Shown here: positions 61,097-64,000 of the stretch, one piece after another
Layout of the letters: each line of letters starts with the position of its first letter
Numbering within the stretch: the stretch's first letter is position 1
NCBI RefSeq assembly: GCF_900454535.1
Contig: NZ_UGSP01000001.1
Coordinates: forward strand, 1,981,501 to 2,045,500
DNA: 64,000 bases
Source: Avibacterium avium
GTDB lineage: Bacteria; Pseudomonadota; Gammaproteobacteria; Enterobacterales; Pasteurellaceae
Direction: 5' to 3'
Notes under the pieces: model-generated
Told to the model about the DNA's origin: nothing
The model's database searches: none
The model's input: only the letters and a program-made list of their open reading frames with translations
Made by a program: the position numbers and the translations under genes

Positions 61097-61864
61097 TTAA
61101 TGAATAACATCATTTTCAGTTCGTTTAATCCATAAACAATTTTCTTTACTTTTTTTATTAATGAGCTTGAGGTATTCCAAATGCGCCGTTAATTCTTCTT
61201 CATCAGCAGCAAGCACAACAAAATCTTGGGAAAAATTCACCGCACTTTGTACTTCAATTTCGATCTCTTGCTCATTTGAAACTGGCTCTGCATCACTTTC
61301 CTCAAATAAACTGGTTTGTCCGCCAGTCATTGCCAAATAAACGTCCCCTAAAATTTCCGCATCTAGCAATGCGCCGTGCAAGGTTCGTTTACTATTATCA
61401 ATATGCAAACGATCACAAAGTGCGTCTAAGCTATTGCGTTTCCCTGGATACATTTGGCGAGCCATTTGCAAGGTATCGGTTACTACACAAATATCACTCG
61501 TTTTTACGGGAATATTATGCTTTTCAAATTCATAATCCATAAAGCCCACATCAAACGGCGCATTATGAATGAGTAACTCTGCCCCTTTGATAAAATCAAT
61601 AAATTCTTGTGCAATTTCAGGGAAACTAGGCTTATCTTTTAACATTTCATCGGTGATACCGTGAACCTTAATCGCTTCGGGATCTACTTCACGATCTGGC
61701 TTAATATATAAATGCAGTTTACGCCCTGTGTATTTGCGATTAACCATTTCTACCGCACCAATTTCAATGATGCCGTGTCCGAGATAATGCTTTCCTAACT
61801 GGTTCATTCCTGTTGTTTCGGTATCTAGCACTATTTGACGCTGTGGAATTACTGAATCTGTCAT
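61097..61864 (-). CDS. dnaQ: DNA polymerase III subunit epsilon (proofreading exonuclease)
   Basis: 3'-5' exonuclease of the replicase. DnaQ fold with Asp14 and Glu16 (LDTETTGM), the middle NAPFDVGFMDYE and the third site HGALLDAEILGDVY. The C-terminal tail after ~190 binds the alpha subunit. 255 residues. AGGA before the ATG. Divergent from rnhA, the order in E. coli. Confidence 0.97.
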   Translation of the reverse strand: MTDSVIPQRQIVLDTETTGMNQLGKHYLGHGIIEIGAVEMVNRKYTGRKLHLYIKPDREVDPEAIKVHGITDEMLKDKPSFPEIAQEFIDFIKGAELLIHNAPFDVGFMDYEFEKHNIPVKTSDICVVTDTLQMARQMYPGKRNSLDALCDRLHIDNSKRTLHGALLDAEILGDVYLAMTGGQTSLFEESDAEPVSNEQEIEIEVQSAVNFSQDFVVLAADEEELTAHLEYLKLINKKSKENCLWIKRTENDVIH

Positions 61865-61943
61865 ACAATCCTATCTCTTTAAATCATTTTGCGGTATTAT
61901 CGCCTTAATTAAAGAAAATTTATAGCTAAAATTCTCATAAACA

Positions 61944-62408
61944 ATGTTAAAACAAATTGAAATTTTTACTGATGGTTCTTGCTTAGGTAACCCCGGGAAA
62001 GGCGGTATTGGTATTCTATTGCGTTATAAAGCACACGAAAAACAAATTTCTAAAGGCTATTTTGAAACAACCAATAACCGAATGGAACTACGCGCGGTAA
62101 TTGAAGCCCTACAAACCTTAAAAGAACCTTGCGCCATTACCTTACATAGTGATAGCCAATATATGAAAAATGGGATAACAAAATGGATTTTTAATTGGAA
62201 AAAAAATAATTGGAAGTCCAGTACAGGGAAAGCAGTAAAAAACCAAGATCTATGGTTCGCCTTAGATCAAGCTATTCAGCCTCATCAAATAAATTGGCAC
62301 TGGGTGAAAGGACATAGTGGCCATCGTGAAAATGAAATTTGCGATGAATTAGCTAAACAAGGTGCAGAAAATCCCACGTTAGAAGATGTTGGCTATCAAC
62401 CAGCCTAA
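61944..62408 (+). CDS. rnhA: Ribonuclease HI
   Basis: Degrades RNA in RNA-DNA hybrids. All four catalytic acids are in place: Asp10 (FTDGSC), Glu48 (NRMEL), Asp70 (HSDSQY) and Asp134 (ICDELA). 154 residues, as in E. coli. Ribosome site weak. Divergent from dnaQ. Confidence 0.98.
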   Translation: MLKQIEIFTDGSCLGNPGKGGIGILLRYKAHEKQISKGYFETTNNRMELRAVIEALQTLKEPCAITLHSDSQYMKNGITKWIFNWKKNNWKSSTGKAVKNQDLWFALDQAIQPHQINWHWVKGHSGHRENEICDELAKQGAENPTLEDVGYQPA

Positions 62409-62456
62409 TCTAGACTCGATTCTGTTATGCCAAGCAATCACAATAATCACATAAAG

Positions 62457-62491
62457 AAAAAGGGTTAATTCAACAGAATTAACCCTTTGTT
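62457..62491. terminator. Bidirectional terminator between rnhA and lpxC
   Basis: AAAGGGTTAATTC and GAATTAACCCTTT form a 13-base stem between convergent genes, with A-rich sequence on the left. Confidence 0.85.
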
Positions 62492-62509
62492 ATATAAATA
62501 ATCATTCAA

Positions 62510-63427
62510 TTAAATAAATACTTGAGCTGGCGATAAATAGCCCTGTGGTACAGTTTGTTTATCTTCAAAGGTAACAAACTCCCACGCTTCTTGATCTTCA
62601 AGCAAAGCTCTTAATAATTTGTTATTTAAGCCGTGTCCTGATTTATAGGCTTTGAAATCACCGATGATGTTATAACCACACATATATAAATCACCAATAG
62701 CATCAAGCATTTTGTGGCGTACTAGCTCATCTTTAAAGCGAAGACCATCTTCATTTAAGATGCGATAATCGTCAAGCACAATAGCGTTATCTAGGCTACC
62801 ACCTAACGCTAAGCCTTGTGATTGCAAATATTCAATGTCTTTCATAAAACCAAAGGTTCTTGCTCGGCTAATTTGTTGCACGAACGCTTGCGCGGAGAAA
62901 TCCATCACATAATTACGCACATCTTTACCAATGGCTGGGTGATTAAAATCAATGGTGAAATCTAAACGGAAACCGTTGTAAGGTTTAAATTCTGCCCATT
63001 TATCACCGTCTTCCACACGAATTGGCTTTTTCACGCGAATAAATTTTTTCGCCGCATTTTGTTCTTCAATGCCTGCATCTAATAAAAGATAAATGAATGG
63101 GCTTGCGCTGCCGTCCATAATTGGAATTTCTGGCGCGTCCACTTCAATAATTACATTATCAATGCCTAAGCCTGCTAAGGCAGCATTCAAATGCTCTACC
63201 GTTGAAATACGAATGCCTTCTTCATTTATCAAACAAGTACAAAGCATTGTATCACGCACCGCATTCGCATTAGCTGGAAACGTTACTGGTGGGTTTAAAT
63301 CCGTACGGCAGTAAATCACCCCAGTATTTGCCATTGCTGGACGTAAAGTTAGGGTTACTTTGTTTCCACTATGTAGCCCCACACCTGTTACTTTAATACT
63401 CTGTTTTAAGGTTCTTTGTTTAATCAT
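62510..63427 (-). CDS. lpxC: UDP-3-O-acyl-N-acetylglucosamine deacetylase
   Basis: Committed step of lipid A synthesis, zinc-dependent. Metal ligands His79 ([10 protein letters not shown]), plus His and Asp in [12 protein letters not shown]; catalytic histidine in [14 protein letters not shown]. 305 residues, full length. AGGATAG before the ATG. Downstream of ftsZ at the end of the division and cell wall cluster, the usual place. Confidence 0.98.
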   Translation of the reverse strand: MIKQRTLKQSIKVTGVGLHSGNKVTLTLRPAMANTGVIYCRTDLNPPVTFPANANAVRDTMLCTCLINEEGIRISTVEHLNAALAGLGIDNVIIEVDAPEIPIMDGSASPFIYLLLDAGIEEQNAAKKFIRVKKPIRVEDGDKWAEFKPYNGFRLDFTIDFNHPAIGKDVRNYVMDFSAQAFVQQISRARTFGFMKDIEYLQSQGLALGGSLDNAIVLDDYRILNEDGLRFKDELVRHKMLDAIGDLYMCGYNIIGDFKAYKSGHGLNNKLLRALLEDQEAWEFVTFEDKQTVPQGYLSPAQVFI

Positions 63428-63461
63428 AATCTATCCTAAATCTATTGCATAACAATAAGAT

Positions 63462-64000
63462 TTATTGCTTATTATCTTGCTCTTTATTACGCATAAAGCT
63501 TGGTGTATCAAAAATATTAATATTTCTGTTACCTAAATTTGTTGGGCGATCTGGCTGAGTTTGACTTTGTTCAGATGGCTTATAAACATTTGCTCCAGAT
63601 TGTAGGGGCTTATCTTGTTTGATATTTCCCTGAGTCTCTGATTTACCATAAGAAGACTCTTCTAACGGTGGCATTTTAGGCGCAAATCGCATATTTTGAG
63701 AACTATGATTACTACCTAATCCCGTAGCAACAACAGTTACTCTAATTTCATTCGTCATCTCTGGCATTAAAGCTGTACCGATAACTACTGTAGCTTCATC
63801 ATCAGCAAAGCTTCCTACTGTATTACCGATAATGGTAAATTCATCTAAAGTTAAATCAAATCCAGAGGTAACATTCACAATAATACCTTTCGCACCAGAT
63901 AGATCAACATCTTCTAGCAATGGACTTGCAATTGCTTCTTGAGCAGCTTTTTCAGCTCGCCCACTACCTGCTTCACCTTCAGCAACGCCTGATCCCATCA
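63462..64000 (-). CDS. ftsZ: Cell division protein FtsZ, C-terminal part (cut by window edge)
   Basis: The C-terminal ~180 residues of the tubulin-like division GTPase; the N-terminal part lies beyond the right edge. Visible are the end of the GTPase domain (GSGVAEGEAGSGRAEKAAQEAI) and the C-terminal subdomain (VDLSGAKGIIVNVTSG, FADDEATVVIGTA, IRVTVVATGL). A ~60-residue Gln/Ser/Pro-rich linker follows, ending in a C-terminal peptide (FDTPSFMRNKEQ) corresponding to the FtsA/ZipA-binding tail. No true start is inside the window. Confidence 0.96.
   Translation of the reverse strand, partial: MGSGVAEGEAGSGRAEKAAQEAIASPLLEDVDLSGAKGIIVNVTSGFDLTLDEFTIIGNTVGSFADDEATVVIGTALMPEMTNEIRVTVVATGLGSNHSSQNMRFAPKMPPLEESSYGKSETQGNIKQDKPLQSGANVYKPSEQSQTQPDRPTNLGNRNINIFDTPSFMRNKEQDNKQ

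Overview
The window is a piece of a Pasteurellaceae chromosome. The 9-mer AAGTGCGGT and its complement recur throughout, inside genes and as inverted pairs. This is the core of the Haemophilus-type DNA uptake signal, so the source belongs to the Haemophilus/Pasteurella/Aggregatibacter/Avibacterium side of the family and not the ACAAGCGGT (Actinobacillus pleuropneumoniae) side. OmpP2/OmpH-type tandem porins, a periplasmic Lig E-type DNA ligase, a ComE1-like protein and an IS1016-like element fit this. I cannot name the species.

Layout. 1-5.6 kb is accessory: the end of a type I restriction subunit gene (hsdR), a DUF4143 ATPase gene, a second, frameshifted copy of the hsdR 3' end, and a broken IS1595-family element that starts exactly where the repeat homology stops. 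5.6-6.0 kb is a non-coding stretch with long inverted repeats. 6-19.2 kb is mostly core: apbC, metG, the periplasmic ligase, a MetE-like protein, bcp, dapA-bamC, rlmJ-gor, an atypical Nramp-fold transporter, and the tRNA cluster Met-Leu-Gln-Gln. 19.3-22.8 kb is the N-acetylglucosamine catabolic set (nagC, nagA, nagB) with a CRP-like site upstream. 22.8-26.3 kb holds divergent mnmC and fabB.

26.3-30.9 kb is the second accessory zone. It holds decayed toxin-like fragments, an intact VbhA-type Fic antitoxin beside a ruined fic gene, then xerC, then an AT-rich two-gene unit pairing a DUF262 (GmrS/ParB-like) protein with an RX4H HEPN-like protein. This pair is the best candidate for a little-described defence system.

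31-52.6 kb is core again: clpB, dapF, a CNNM/CorC-type membrane protein, a DUF1523 protein, the mltG-tmk-holB-ycfH operon, a transglutaminase-merT-merP operon, serA, rpiA, rdgB-hemW, comE1, two LPS glycosyltransferases, rpsP-rimM-trmD-rplS and purA. 52.7-64 kb carries tandem porins, epmA divergent from frdABCD, tRNA-Ser, two tRNA-Asp, dnaQ divergent from rnhA, lpxC, and the 3' end of ftsZ, which runs off the right edge.

Working together: nagA and nagB turn GlcNAc-6-P into fructose-6-P under NagC and probably CRP; frdABCD is the anaerobic fumarate respiratory enzyme; rpsP-rimM-trmD-rplS makes and matures ribosome and tRNA parts; the ligase, ComE1, RlmJ and the dense uptake signals point to natural competence. 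All calls come from reading the sequence and from remembered family features. No database search was run.
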